Shown here piece by piece: positions 26,784 through 36,027 of a DNA stretch of 64,000 nt. This stretch comes from Nonomuraea terrae (lineage in GTDB: Bacteria > Actinomycetota > Actinomycetes > Streptosporangiales > Streptosporangiaceae). Numbering within the stretch: position 1 is the stretch's first letter; every line of letters starts with the position of its first letter. The notes beneath the pieces were generated by a model, which saw only the letters and a program-made list of their open reading frames with translations, was not told the origin of the DNA and searched no databases. The translations under genes were made by a program, and so were the position numbers. The stretch covers positions 96,197 to 160,196 of the forward strand of contig NZ_SMKQ01000002.1 in NCBI RefSeq assembly GCF_004348995.1. The letters run 5' to 3'.

Positions 26784-27704
26784 ATGCAAGCCATCACTGT
26801 GCGAGACCGTGAAGCCGGTCTCTCCGGGCTGTCCCTGACGGACATGCCCTACCCCCATGCGGCCGAGAACGACGTCATCGTGCGGGTACACGCCGCGGGC
26901 ATGACCCCTGGAGAGCTGGACTGGCCAGCCACGTGGACCGATCGCGCGGGCCGTGACCGGACGCCGAGCGTACCCGGGCACGAGTTGTCGGGTGTGGTCG
27001 AAGAGCTGGGGTTCGGCACGACCGGCTTGAGTGTCGGCCAGCGGGTGTTCGGCCTGGCCGACTGGGCCCGCAACGGCTCGCTCGCCGAATACGTCGCGGT
27101 GGAGGCCCGCAATCTCGCGCCGCTGCCGGCGGATGTCGACCACATCCTGGCCGCGGCACTGCCGATCTCCGGGCTGACCGCCTGGCAGGGCCTGTTCGAC
27201 CACGGCCGCCTGGTCACAGGCCAGACCGTCCTGATCCACGGCGCCGCGGGCGGCGTCGGCTCGATCGCGGTGCAGCTCGCCCGCGAGGCCGGCGCCCGTG
27301 TCATCGGCACCGGCCGGTCCGCCGACCGGGACACGGCGCTTGCCCTGGGCGCCGACACCTTCCTGGACCTGCAGACGGAGAAGCTGGAGGACGTCGGCGA
27401 GGCGGACGTCGTGTTCGATGTGATCGGCGGAGACATTCTCGACCGATCGGCCGCCCTGGTCCGGGCCGGCGGCACGCTCGTCAGCATCAACCTGCCGCCC
27501 AAGGTCCAGCCCAAAGACGGGCGGGCGGTCTTCTTCGTCGTCGAACTCGACCGCGCCCGGCTCACCGAGCTCGCCACGCGAATGAGGGACGGCCGGCTCA
27601 AGCCGGTCATCGGCGCTGTACGGCCGCTCGCTGAAGCACCCGCCGCGTTCGCCCCCGCCACGCGCACCCGGGGCAAGACGATCATCCGCGTCACGGAAGA
27701 CTGA
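26784..27704 (+). CDS. NADP-dependent quinone-type oxidoreductase (zinc-free MDR)
   Basis: A 306-residue medium-chain reductase. It has the GroES-like N-terminal half and a Rossmann half with GAAGGVGSIAVQLAREAGARV. There is no cysteine-rich zinc site, so it belongs to the quinone/enone reductase group. Start 26784 has AAGGACC upstream. It is the first gene after the ECF41-type promoter; ECF41 factors are known to control such oxidoreductases, carboxymuconolactone decarboxylases and epimerases. Confidence 0.93.
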   Translation: MQAITVRDREAGLSGLSLTDMPYPHAAENDVIVRVHAAGMTPGELDWPATWTDRAGRDRTPSVPGHELSGVVEELGFGTTGLSVGQRVFGLADWARNGSLAEYVAVEARNLAPLPADVDHILAAALPISGLTAWQGLFDHGRLVTGQTVLIHGAAGGVGSIAVQLAREAGARVIGTGRSADRDTALALGADTFLDLQTEKLEDVGEADVVFDVIGGDILDRSAALVRAGGTLVSINLPPKVQPKDGRAVFFVVELDRARLTELATRMRDGRLKPVIGAVRPLAEAPAAFAPATRTRGKTIIRVTED

Positions 27705-27718
27705 ACAGGAGACCAATC

Positions 27719-28183
27719 ATGATCGGAATGCGGATCGCCGGTAGCGTACTGGCCGTCGCCGCGCTGACTGCGGCCACGCCCCACTCCACCTCGGACCAGC
27801 CCGCCCCAGCCACGACGCCGACCGCGGCCGTGACATCGGAGCACCCCACCGAGACCCTCAAGCCACTGCTCGAGCAGAGCCTCCCGAATGTGAAGGGCAA
27901 GACGTTCACCTCGGCGATCGTCGACTTCCCGCCCAACGCACGTGCGATGCCGCACCGGCACGGCCAGGCGTTCGTCTACGCCTACGTACTCGCAGGCACC
28001 GTGCGCAGCAAGCTCGACGGCAAGCCCGCGACCACCTACCGCCAAGGCGCGAACTGGGTCGAGTCGCCGGGCGCCCACCACGTCCTCACCGAGAACACCA
28101 GCCGGACCCAATGGGCCAAGCTCCTGGTCGTCTTCATCTCCAACACCGGAGACAAGCTCAAGGTCGACGACCCTGGGTCGTAG
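27719..28183 (+). CDS. Secreted cupin-domain protein
   Basis: A 154-residue protein with a signal-peptide-like N-terminus (MIGMRIAGSVLAVAALTAAT) and a single cupin barrel: AMPHRHGQAFVYAYVLAGTVRS, then QGANWVESPGAHHV. Metal ligands of the cupin are visible as His in PHRHG and His in GAHH. The ribosome site AGGAGA is 8 bases before ATG 27719, 14 bases after the oxidoreductase stop, so both share a transcript. It may be a small stress-response dioxygenase or sensor; function unproven. Confidence 0.88.
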   Translation: MIGMRIAGSVLAVAALTAATPHSTSDQPAPATTPTAAVTSEHPTETLKPLLEQSLPNVKGKTFTSAIVDFPPNARAMPHRHGQAFVYAYVLAGTVRSKLDGKPATTYRQGANWVESPGAHHVLTENTSRTQWAKLLVVFISNTGDKLKVDDPGS

Positions 28184-28430
28184 CGCGTCGTACGCAACGG
28201 GCGCCCACGTGCCCGCACGAACTCACTGCCCCTGCCGGAAACCAGACACCGGCTACCCAGACGCGCCCGAAGCACGGAAGACCGACGATCATCCTTGTCC
28301 TTTCGGAGATCTCTCGACGACCGGCGATGGGCTCCTGTGACGCGGGCCTGCAGGGCTGGTCGTGGCACCCCGACCCCCCGCAGGTCACCTGCGCGGTGAA
28401 GGGTCGCGGTTCCGGCAGCGGGAGGCACGG

Positions 28431-28892
28431 ATGAGGGACGAGAGCACCAGAAGGGCCAGCGACCTGCCGCTGGGCGTCTTTGATACTGCCCCGGCGGGCG
28501 TGGCGGTGTTCAGCGGTCCCGATCATCGGCTGATCTACATGGACGACGCCTACCAGGAGATCGTCGGAGAACGCCCGCTCGGAGCCCCGGCCAGGGAAGT
28601 GTTTCACGACATCACCCAGCAGAGATACTTCACGCTGCTCGATCAGGTCAGGGAAACGGGAAAGGCCGTCAGCCTGAAGGACATCCCGTTCGAGTACCGC
28701 GATCACCCGCTGGCGGTACGGGAGCGTTACTCCTCGGTCAGCGTGTCGAGGATCTCACTGGAAAACGGCGAGGAAGGCGTGTTGATCATGGCCGTGGAGG
28801 TCACGGACCAGGTCGAGTCCAAACGGCTGGGCGGCTCCATCCCCGCGGAGCGGGACAGGTTCCTGCGGCTACCAGAGCCTGACCCAGCTTGA
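28431..28892 (+). CDS. PAS-domain protein, probably the front part of a broken phosphatase gene
   Basis: A 153-residue product from ATG 28431, with GGGAGG 5 bases upstream. Residues about 12-125 form a PAS domain (GVFDTAPAGVAVFSGPDHRL, then MDDAYQEIVGERPLG). Its last 15 codons look out of frame. If one base is dropped near 28864-28868, the reading continues as GYQSLTQLERQEIWVSDSRG into the next frame, which is a second PAS domain. So this is most likely the N-terminal half of a PAS-PAS-SpoIIE protein split by a +1 shift, not a separate gene. Confidence 0.7.
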   Translation: MRDESTRRASDLPLGVFDTAPAGVAVFSGPDHRLIYMDDAYQEIVGERPLGAPAREVFHDITQQRYFTLLDQVRETGKAVSLKDIPFEYRDHPLAVRERYSSVSVSRISLENGEEGVLIMAVEVTDQVESKRLGGSIPAERDRFLRLPEPDPA

Positions 28893-28908
28893 GAGGCAGG
28901 AGATCTGG

Positions 28909-29718
28909 GTGTCCGATTCCAGGGGGGAGGTGATCGAGCCGTGTCCCGGCTGGCACCGGCTCACCGGGCAGCCGTGGGAGGAACACCGCGGTCACGGCTG
29001 GCTGAATGCCGTGCACCCCGACGACCGCGAATCCACCAAGACCGACCCGCCGCGGGTGTCGGGGCTGGAGATCGCCGCCCGGTACCGGGCCAGTGCCACC
29101 TCGGCGGAGATCGGCGGCGACTGGTACGACTGCTTCGTACGGCCCGACGGCTCCACCGTGCTGACGATCGGCGACGTGGCCGGCCACGACCTGGCGGCGG
29201 CGGTGACGATGAGCCAGCTGCGCAACATGCTCAGAGGGCTGGCGGTGGACCGCCAGGAGCCCCCCGGTGACATCCTGCGCCGTATGAACGTCGCCACCGA
29301 GTTGCTGAACGGCGAGGGCACGGCGACCTGCATCCTCGCCCACTTGGAAGGGCCGGACAGCGGCGTCTGGTCGCTTCATTACTCAGTGGCGGGCCACCCG
29401 CCGCCCCTGCTCGTCACCCACGAAGGCGAGGCACGCTTCCTGGAAGGCGCCGTCAACCCCCTCCTGGGCGCGGGCTACGACATGTCGCGCAGCAGCTCCG
29501 TCGCGGTGCTTCCCGCACGTAGCACGCTGCTGCTCTACACCGACGGCCTGGTGGAAGTGCCAGGAGAGCATCTCGACCTGGGACTGGAACGGCTCCGCCG
29601 CGGCTCCGCCTCGCTGGCCCGCGAGCCTCTTGACGACTTCTGCGACAGACTGCTCCAGCTGCCTACGGTGTACAGGGACGACGTCGCCATGATCGCCGTA
29701 CGCCTGCCGGGGATCTGA
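28909..29718 (+). CDS. SpoIIE/RsbU-type PP2C phosphatase with truncated PAS domain
   Basis: A 269-residue product from GTG 28909, which has AGGAG 6 bases before it. The opening (VSDSRGEVIEPCPGWHRLTG, then HPDDRESTKT) is only the start of a PAS domain; the family's remaining PAS and linker residues (about 100-130) are missing before ARYRASATSAEIGGDWYD. The phosphatase core is complete: GGDWYD, TIGDVAGHDLAAAVTMSQ, HYSVAGHPPPLLV, LLLYTDGLVEVPGE and DDVAMIAVR. Such enzymes dephosphorylate STAS proteins. Functionality is uncertain. Confidence 0.8.
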   Translation: MSDSRGEVIEPCPGWHRLTGQPWEEHRGHGWLNAVHPDDRESTKTDPPRVSGLEIAARYRASATSAEIGGDWYDCFVRPDGSTVLTIGDVAGHDLAAAVTMSQLRNMLRGLAVDRQEPPGDILRRMNVATELLNGEGTATCILAHLEGPDSGVWSLHYSVAGHPPPLLVTHEGEARFLEGAVNPLLGAGYDMSRSSSVAVLPARSTLLLYTDGLVEVPGEHLDLGLERLRRGSASLAREPLDDFCDRLLQLPTVYRDDVAMIAVRLPGI

Positions 29719-30328
29719 GCACACGTGGGCGTTGATCGCCCGCCGTCCCGGTCTACCGCCGGAGCAGTCGATCCTCAAGCACGGCCTGCTCCCCAGTAAA
29801 CCCCTCCGCGTCGTCCCAAAGACGTGACGACAGCGCGCAACCACGACGGCTCTGACCTGTGGATTGGCGGGGTACGTGCCCGCAGGCAAGATCGCGTCTT
29901 GTGCTTGTCCGACTGCTCTAGCTGATCATGCTCCGGGTGCTCAGCCGGCTGATGTTGCCGGGCCGCGGTTAGGCATCGAAGGATGTTGAGAGCATGGTGT
30001 TGCGTCGTGAGGTGGCGGTGCCGGCATGGCATCGTCGCCTGTTGCGACCGGCCTGGACCTTGTCCCGCTCGAATATTGAGCTACGCGCCCTGAGCTGCGG
30101 TTAAGCGGTGTGGTGGCCTTCGCTGATCATGCCGGCGACTAGCTGCTGCCCTTCCCGCCATCTCGAACGGACGCGACCAAGAGCAGAGGCGGTCCCGCCG
30201 AGGGACCACCGGATGAGAACGGTCAAGGGACGGCGCCCGCCCTGTCGTTGCTCGTTGGATGCTCTTCGGCATGTGGCACGGCGCACCACATGGCTGGCAA
30301 GGTCGTACAGCCGGCTTTTACCGCCAAA
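29719..30328. other. Gene-poor region
   Basis: Little coding signal. One relic: the plus-strand frame beginning near 29995 (MVLRREVAVPAWHRR, then RPAWTLSRS) resembles the VLRxEVAVLRRQV opening of integrase-type transposases. It is short and interrupted. Confidence 0.4.
29995..30100 (+). pseudogene. Relic of an integrase-core transposase N-terminus
   Basis: About 35 codons resemble the conserved leader region of IS3/IS481-type transposases common in actinomycetes, with several substitutions and a stop. No further domains remain. Confidence 0.3.
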
Positions 30329-30360
30329 GGGCCGGAACCCCACTTGTGGGTGTCCGGCCC
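30329..30360 (-). terminator. Hairpin after the 17-codon frame
   Basis: Arms GGGCCGGA (30329-30336) and TCCGGCCC (30353-30360) pair perfectly, with an ACCCCAC/GTGGGT inner stem. Leftward it is followed by only a few T residues, so efficiency is uncertain. Confidence 0.6.
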
Positions 30361-30374
30361 CGGCTTTGTTCCGG

Positions 30375-30428
30375 TCATCCGAAGAGCTGCTTGGCGACGG
30401 CGTCGACTGCCTGATCCAGATCTGTCAT
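30375..30428 (-). CDS. Possible 17-residue peptide
   Basis: The product is MTDLDQAVDAVAKQLFG. Evidence for expression: AAAGGGA lies 6 bases before the ATG, a stop follows, and a strong hairpin starts 15 bases later. The peptide is acidic and amphipathic, with no cysteines. I recognise no family. It is divergent from the MFS gene at 30594, 165 bp away. It could be a signalling or leader peptide, or chance. Confidence 0.35.
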   Translation of the reverse strand: MTDLDQAVDAVAKQLFG

Positions 30429-30593
30429 GGACGATCCCTTTCTGAGTAGAAGCCTTCCGGATCACCGACTGACACACACAGGCAGCCCTTTATTCGCTGG
30501 TGCAGGTGGTCGACCGGTCCGTACGATCGAGCTGATGTCACTGGACAAGCACAGCAGACGGGCCTGAGCGGCATCCGCCCGGACCACGGCACC

Positions 30594-31760
30594 ATGTTCG
30601 TGCGGTGGATCTGGTGCCGAGCGGTACTGCACCGCGGCTGGTGGCTGGTGACCAGCGTGTACCTCGTCGTCGACGCGCGTCTGCCGGCGTCGGAACTGGT
30701 GCTGATCGGCGTCGCGCAGGCCGTCGCCGCGCTCGTGTTCGAGGTTCCCGCCGGTGTCGTCGCCGACACTCTCAGCCGCAAGTGGTCGCTGGTCGTCTCC
30801 CATGTGCTCATGGGTATCGCCATGATCACCACCGGCCTGGTCAGTGACTTCCCGCCGTTGATGGCCACGCAGATGCTCTGGGGGCTGTCGTGGACCTTCG
30901 CCAGCGGCGCGGATGTGGCGTGGATCAGTGACGAACTCGACGATCCGGTGCGCGTCCCGGTGGTGCTGATCCGGGCGGAGCAGGCCCAGCTCACCGGGAC
31001 CGTCGCCGGGCTGGCGGGCATCGGCGGCCTGGCCTGGCTCACCGGTCGCAGTATGGCGATGGTGCTCGCCGGAGCAGCCATGCTGCTCCTCGGCCTGTAC
31101 GTCGTCGTCGGCTTCCGCGAGGAGCGCTTCGTCCCGGTCCCAGCAAGACGGTGGTCGGCTGCCTGGTCGATCCTGGCCCGCGGGTCACGCCTCGTCCGCG
31201 GCAGCCGTATGCTGCTCGCCGTCTTCACCGCGACGTTCCTGGTCAACGGCGTCGCCGACGCCCTCGGCCGGCTGTATCCGCTGCGGCTGGTCACCCTCGC
31301 ACCGGCGGTCGATCCGGTCGCCTGGTTCACCGGCCTGGGTGTGCTGATGTGCCTCGCGGGGGCAGCCGCCCTGCGCGTCGCGCAGCCCCGGATCCGCTGC
31401 CCGCACACCGCCCGGCGCGGCTACGTCGTCGCGTGCGCCGTCGCCGCGGTGGGTGCCGTGGGCCTCGCCCTCGCACACGAGGCGACCAGCGGCAGCCTCG
31501 CCGTGCTGCTGGCCGCAGGCGCGTTGCCGCTGACCCGCAGCTTCGGCACCATCTGGGTCAACAACCAGACCGTCGGCGCCGTCAGGGCCACCGTACATTC
31601 ACTGCTCGCCCAGGCCGAGTACGCGGGGAAGATCGCCTGCGGGCTCGCTGTCGCCGTGATCACCGACCTCGCCGGGGTATTCCTCGCGCTTACGGCGTGC
31701 GGCGCGCTCCTCGTAATAGCGATCATCATCGTCCAACGCTTCGGTACATCCCATCATTGA
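30594..31760 (+). CDS. MFS transporter
   Basis: A 388-residue permease with about twelve hydrophobic segments and the loop motif GVVADTLSRKWSLVV. The opening MFVRWIWCRAVLHRGWWLVT and the substitution pattern resemble the small drug-exporter-like MFS group of actinomycetes. No strong ribosome site precedes ATG 30594. Substrate unknown. The next gene (BenE-type) is convergent. Confidence 0.88.
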   Translation: MFVRWIWCRAVLHRGWWLVTSVYLVVDARLPASELVLIGVAQAVAALVFEVPAGVVADTLSRKWSLVVSHVLMGIAMITTGLVSDFPPLMATQMLWGLSWTFASGADVAWISDELDDPVRVPVVLIRAEQAQLTGTVAGLAGIGGLAWLTGRSMAMVLAGAAMLLLGLYVVVGFREERFVPVPARRWSAAWSILARGSRLVRGSRMLLAVFTATFLVNGVADALGRLYPLRLVTLAPAVDPVAWFTGLGVLMCLAGAAALRVAQPRIRCPHTARRGYVVACAVAAVGAVGLALAHEATSGSLAVLLAAGALPLTRSFGTIWVNNQTVGAVRATVHSLLAQAEYAGKIACGLAVAVITDLAGVFLALTACGALLVIAIIIVQRFGTSHH

Positions 31761-31883
31761 GCTATCACCAGGCGATGCGCCGCGGTCGTGTGCCAGAGCC
31801 TGATCAGATCGACGCTCTGCGGACCGGCACGAGGGTGCGGGTGGACCCCGTGGCGGCCGTGAAGGATTTCGCGGGATATTCCC

Positions 31884-33104
31884 CTACGACTGCTGATCGG
31901 CCGGCATGCCAGCCACCCGGCCCGCGGGACGTTCCGCGCCGGCTTCCGCCGTGGATGACGGTTGCTGTTCCCACGGTCGTCGCCTGTGCAGCAGGAGTGC
32001 GGTCAGGCCGCCCGCGATCAGGCCCCAGAACGCCGCGCCGATGCCCAGGATGGTCGTCCCCGACGCGGTGACCACGAACGTGACCACCGCGGCCTCCCGT
32101 CCCTCCGGCTCGGTCACCGCGCCGGCCAGCGACGAGCCGAGCGCCGACAACAACGCGAGGCCGGCCACCGCGGTGACCAGCACCGGTGGGGACAGCAGCA
32201 CCAGAGCCATGGCCAGGCCGGCACCGAGGCCGAGTGTCAGCTGCCCGGCGCCGAGGGCCACCGTCGCGATCCACCGGCGGCCGGGGTCGGGGTGGGTGTC
32301 CGGGCCGGCGGTCAGCGCTGCGGTGATCGCGGCCAGGTTGACGGCGTGACCGCCGAACGGCGCCGCTGCCGCGCTCGCCAGACCGGTCGCGACGAGGACC
32401 GGGCGCAGGGGCGGCACGTACCCGTATGTCGCCATGACCGCCATACCGGGGACGTTCTGCGCGGCCATGGTGACGAGAAACAGCGGGATGGCGATGCTCA
32501 CCACAACGGACGGGTTCAGCGTCGGGGTGGTCAGCTCGACCGAGGGCCGCAGCGCCGCGCCGGACAGGCCGTTGCCGGGCCCGTGCACCGCGATGGCGAC
32601 GACCGCCGCGACGAGCGCGCCAGGAACGGCCCACTGCCGCAGGTACCGCTGCAACACCGCCCAGGTCAGGACGACGGGCACGGCCAACAGCGGGATGTCG
32701 ACGACGGCGCGGACCGGTGCGGTGCACAGGCTGAGGATGACGCCCGCCAGCATGGCACCGGCGATCGGACGCGGGATGGCGGCGATCGCCCGGGCCGGCC
32801 ATGGCGACAGGCCGGCGAGGACGATGAGCCCGGCGCAGACGATGAACGCGCCGACCGCGGCCGGGAAGCCGCCGGGCACGGGACCGGTCGCCACCAGCAG
32901 CGCCGCGCCGGGGGTGGACCAGGCGATGCTGATCGGCATGCGGTACCGCAGCCCGAGCAGGACCGCCGCCGCCCCGATGCCGCAGCAGAGGGCGAACAGC
33001 CCGGACGCGGCCTGCCCCGGCGTCGCCCCGACGGCACGCAGCCCAGCGAGGACGACGGTGAACGAACTGGCGTAGCCGACCACCGCGCTGACCAGCCCCG
33101 CCAT
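31884..33104 (-). CDS. Benzoate/H+ symporter family transporter (BenE-like)
   Basis: A 406-residue protein from ATG 33104 with about eleven to twelve membrane segments. BenE-type signatures are VGYASSFTVVLAGLRAVGAT, AWSTPGAALLVATG, GGFPAAVGAFIVCAGLIVL, NVPGMAVMATYGY and APFGGHAVNLAAITAAL. The family moves aromatic acids in symport with protons. A short C-terminal tail is polar. It is divergent from an XRE-cupin regulator with a perfect palindrome between, a frequent pairing for BenE genes. Confidence 0.92.
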   Translation of the reverse strand: MAGLVSAVVGYASSFTVVLAGLRAVGATPGQAASGLFALCCGIGAAAVLLGLRYRMPISIAWSTPGAALLVATGPVPGGFPAAVGAFIVCAGLIVLAGLSPWPARAIAAIPRPIAGAMLAGVILSLCTAPVRAVVDIPLLAVPVVLTWAVLQRYLRQWAVPGALVAAVVAIAVHGPGNGLSGAALRPSVELTTPTLNPSVVVSIAIPLFLVTMAAQNVPGMAVMATYGYVPPLRPVLVATGLASAAAAPFGGHAVNLAAITAALTAGPDTHPDPGRRWIATVALGAGQLTLGLGAGLAMALVLLSPPVLVTAVAGLALLSALGSSLAGAVTEPEGREAAVVTFVVTASGTTILGIGAAFWGLIAGGLTALLLHRRRPWEQQPSSTAEAGAERPAGRVAGMPADQQS

Positions 33105-33154
33105 GACGGCCCGCACCCGCACGCCCACCCCTCGGTGTCGCCAGTATCTCAAAT

Positions 33155-33183
33155 CGTTCCGTTTACGGAACGGAAACGGAACG
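33155..33183. promoter_or_regulatory. Perfect palindrome between BenE-like and XRE-cupin genes
   Basis: Arms CGTTCCGTTT (33155-33164) and AAACGGAACG (33174-33183) match perfectly around ACGGAACGG, itself containing a third GGAACG half-site. It lies 51 bases upstream of the transporter start and 58 bases upstream of the regulator start. It is a strong candidate operator. Confidence 0.8.
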
Positions 33184-33241
33184 ACCCTATCGACGTGGCC
33201 ACCGCGGGACAAGCCCGGCGGCGGAATGCAAGGATTGCCGG

Positions 33242-33784
33242 GTGGACGGCCGTAACACGGATATCGGGAGCCGGCTGCGGCGATTGCGGGAGGCCCGCGG
33301 CATCTCCCTGTCGGCACTGGCCCGCAGCGCCGGCATCGGCAAGGCCACCCTGTCCGGCCTGGAGCTGGGCACCCGCAACCCGACGCTGGAGACGCTCTAC
33401 GCGGTGGCAGGAGCCTTGGGCGTACCGTTGACGGCCCTGGTTCTGGAGCCCGGCTCACCGCCCACAGAGGCCGTCCGCGTGCCCGGCGCCGCCGTAACGG
33501 CCACACTGCTGGAGGTCTTCGAGGAGCCGACCGCAACGTTCGAGTTGTTGCGCATGCGCGTCCGCCCCGGCGTCGTGCAACACTCGCCGCCCCACGCCCC
33601 CGGCGTGACCGAACACGTCACGGTCTACGCGGGCATGCTGCGCGCCGGCCCGGCCGACGCGCCCCTGCTGGCCGCGCCAGGCGAGCACATCTCCTGGCAG
33701 GCCGACGTCCCGCACATCTACAGCACGGTCGGCCCGGACGAAGCACTGGCCACCCTACTGATCCGCTCCCCCCGCCAGACCTGA
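33242..33784 (+). CDS. XRE-family regulator with cupin domain
   Basis: A 180-residue protein from GTG 33242. The HTH_XRE domain is LRRLREARGISLSALARSAG, then KATLSGLELGTRNPTLETL. A C-terminal cupin domain (about residues 90-178) has VEHV-type and HISWQADVPHIY metal-site residues. This architecture usually senses a small metabolite and controls the divergent transporter. Confidence 0.93.
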   Translation: MDGRNTDIGSRLRRLREARGISLSALARSAGIGKATLSGLELGTRNPTLETLYAVAGALGVPLTALVLEPGSPPTEAVRVPGAAVTATLLEVFEEPTATFELLRMRVRPGVVQHSPPHAPGVTEHVTVYAGMLRAGPADAPLLAAPGEHISWQADVPHIYSTVGPDEALATLLIRSPRQT

Positions 33785-33897
33785 GCCACCGAACCCCGGG
33801 CCGGCTGATCGCGGCGATGGCCGGAACGCGAGCATGCGCCGGCGTCACGACATCGTCCCCGCCCCACGCGAGCGTGAGACGGGGACGATTCAGAAGA

Positions 33898-35910
33898 TCA
33901 GCTCAGAGGCACCGTCGAGGAGGACAGGCCGCCGCGAACGCTGACGGCGGTCACCTTGACCGTGTCGACGTCGCCCTTGGCCACTCGGAGCGTCACCTTC
34001 TGTGCCTTCCCCCCGTCCAGGTAGAACTCGGGAGCTTCACCCACGACCCTCGCACCGTCGACCTCGACGGTGTCAGGGGCGACGATCTTGATCTCCTTCG
34101 CCTGCTCCAGCGCGGTGGGGATGCGGCCCGTGTTCGTGACGGTGGCCGCGATCTCGTGGGTCGCACCGTCACTCTGGCCGCCCCTGAGCGTCTTCACCTT
34201 CACCTGTGAGAGCCTCACCTGCGGAAGCGACTCGGACAGGTAGAGGTTGAAGCGCGCCTGGTTCGCCGCCCACTCACCGATCAGATCCGCGGACGGGTTC
34301 TGCGACCAGAACTTGGGGTTGATCCCGCCGACCTCGACCGTGCCCAGCTTGGGGTGCTGGACCGTGGTCCACGGCAGGAAGCAGTCGGTACGGCCGTTCT
34401 CGGCGCACCACCGCGACCTCTCCCAGTCGGAGAACCTGTCGTCGCCGTCGTAGTCCTTGAAGTCGCCGCCGTTCCACAGCTCGTCGCCGTACCAGATCGA
34501 GCCGTACTGGAAGTAGCCGAAGTCGGGCCCGTGACCGAACAGCGGCTGGGGGTCACCACCGTTGCGGGTGGCGTAGTCGATGTAGACGCTGCCGGTGTAG
34601 CGGTAGCCGGTGAACCCGGCGCCCGCCTTGTCGAAGTGCTCGTACAGTTTGCGGTCGCTCGTGTACATGCACTCCTTCGGGTCACAGGTCGAGGGTCCCC
34701 GAAGGTGCATGGGCACCCGCGTGTCCATGCTGTTCACCACGCCGATGTTCGTGTGCGACATCAGCCAGGTGTACACATGGCGCGTCTCCGGCTCCGACAA
34801 CGGGTACGCTCCGGCGCCGCCCTGGGTCAGGTTCCGCCCTGTCGCGTCGTTCTCGGGCATCACGTGCCAGTTGTAGGGGTAGTTGCGATGCAGGTCGAGG
34901 CCACCGATGCCGTCCTCGTTGAAGTCTCCGTCACCGTCGTTGTCGACCCCCTCGGAGAACATGAGGTAGTCGCCGTTACCGGCGCCGACGCTGCGCATGA
35001 CGTTCTTGGCCGGGTCACGTTCGTCGATCACGTGCGTTCCCTTGCCGGCGCCGACGTGCTGGCGCATCTGGCTCAGGTATCCGTCCTTGTTGAGGTCGTC
35101 GCCGGAGTCCTCGTCGAGCTTGCCGTCGCCGTCGTTGTCCTGCGGCCGCACCGACGACCGGTTCGTCTGGGCGGTGTAGAGGTACAGGTCGTGCCCGTCC
35201 GGGTTGTTGACCGGCCGGATGTAGAAGGCCTTCTCGGCGAGCAGTTCGTCGACCTTCTCGTCCTTGCCGGCCTGCGTGATCAGATGGTGCGCGAGCCACA
35301 GCGCACTCTCGGCCGAGGACGTCTCGCCGGAGTGCCGGTTGCCTTCGAAGAAGGCGGCCGGCTTGTCGGTGTCGGCACCGGTGGACTTGTTCGTGATCGT
35401 CAACTGGTAGATCGGCTGACCGCTGAAGCTTTCCCCGACGACGTACAGGTCGACCAGGTCAGGATGGTCGTGGGCCCACTTCTTCAGCCACCACTGGATC
35501 TCTATCCCGGTGTGGAAGTGGTCGAAGTCCATCTGCCCGGGCTGCTTCGGCTGGACTTGGGGGTACTTGACGACGTCGAAGGTGCTCTGCCCGTCACGCG
35601 TGCCGCCGATCGTGATGGTGGGAGTCGTCGGGGTGACGCTCTCCGGGAAGGGACCCGGGTCCGCGGCCGGCTGCAGGCCGACGGCGTGCTTCGTGGCCGA
35701 GGACAGCGCCGTGTCGCCGAATGCGACGGTGCCGTCTGCTCCCCACATGGGCGCATTGGTCATGACGACGGCGGCGCCCACCAGCAGGGCGGTCAGCGTC
35801 GAGAGCGGGCGAACTATACGCCGTGAGCGGCGCGCCGCCCGCTGTGAATGCGTAATCGCCGGGTCGTGACGTTCGTCGGGTAATGGATGAGAGTTGTCGG
35901 AGGAGCCCAC
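33898..35910 (-). CDS. Secreted M14-family zinc carboxypeptidase
   Basis: A 670-residue precursor from GTG 35910, set by AGGAG seven bases upstream. A basic N-region and hydrophobic core (PLSTLTALLVGAAVVM) form a signal peptide. The M14 catalytic domain has the zinc pair in EGNRHSGETSS (His, Glu), NNPDGHDLY and LDLHRNYPYNW. Two Ca-type loops (DNDGDGKLDEDSGDD and DNDGDGDFNEDG) are inserted. A C-terminal beta-sandwich (about residues 560-670) contains EIAATVTNTGRIPTA. It likely trims peptides outside the cell. Intact. Confidence 0.92.
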   Translation of the reverse strand: MGSSDNSHPLPDERHDPAITHSQRAARRSRRIVRPLSTLTALLVGAAVVMTNAPMWGADGTVAFGDTALSSATKHAVGLQPAADPGPFPESVTPTTPTITIGGTRDGQSTFDVVKYPQVQPKQPGQMDFDHFHTGIEIQWWLKKWAHDHPDLVDLYVVGESFSGQPIYQLTITNKSTGADTDKPAAFFEGNRHSGETSSAESALWLAHHLITQAGKDEKVDELLAEKAFYIRPVNNPDGHDLYLYTAQTNRSSVRPQDNDGDGKLDEDSGDDLNKDGYLSQMRQHVGAGKGTHVIDERDPAKNVMRSVGAGNGDYLMFSEGVDNDGDGDFNEDGIGGLDLHRNYPYNWHVMPENDATGRNLTQGGAGAYPLSEPETRHVYTWLMSHTNIGVVNSMDTRVPMHLRGPSTCDPKECMYTSDRKLYEHFDKAGAGFTGYRYTGSVYIDYATRNGGDPQPLFGHGPDFGYFQYGSIWYGDELWNGGDFKDYDGDDRFSDWERSRWCAENGRTDCFLPWTTVQHPKLGTVEVGGINPKFWSQNPSADLIGEWAANQARFNLYLSESLPQVRLSQVKVKTLRGGQSDGATHEIAATVTNTGRIPTALEQAKEIKIVAPDTVEVDGARVVGEAPEFYLDGGKAQKVTLRVAKGDVDTVKVTAVSVRGGLSSSTVPLS

Positions 35911-36027
35911 GGCAAATCTCCTATCGTCGCCTTGGTGAATGCCTCGCCGATCGGAGGCACGGCAATCACGCTCTAGGCCGGGGGCGCCACCCGACGGGTA
36001 ATTCCAGTGATCAACGTAAACCACCAT

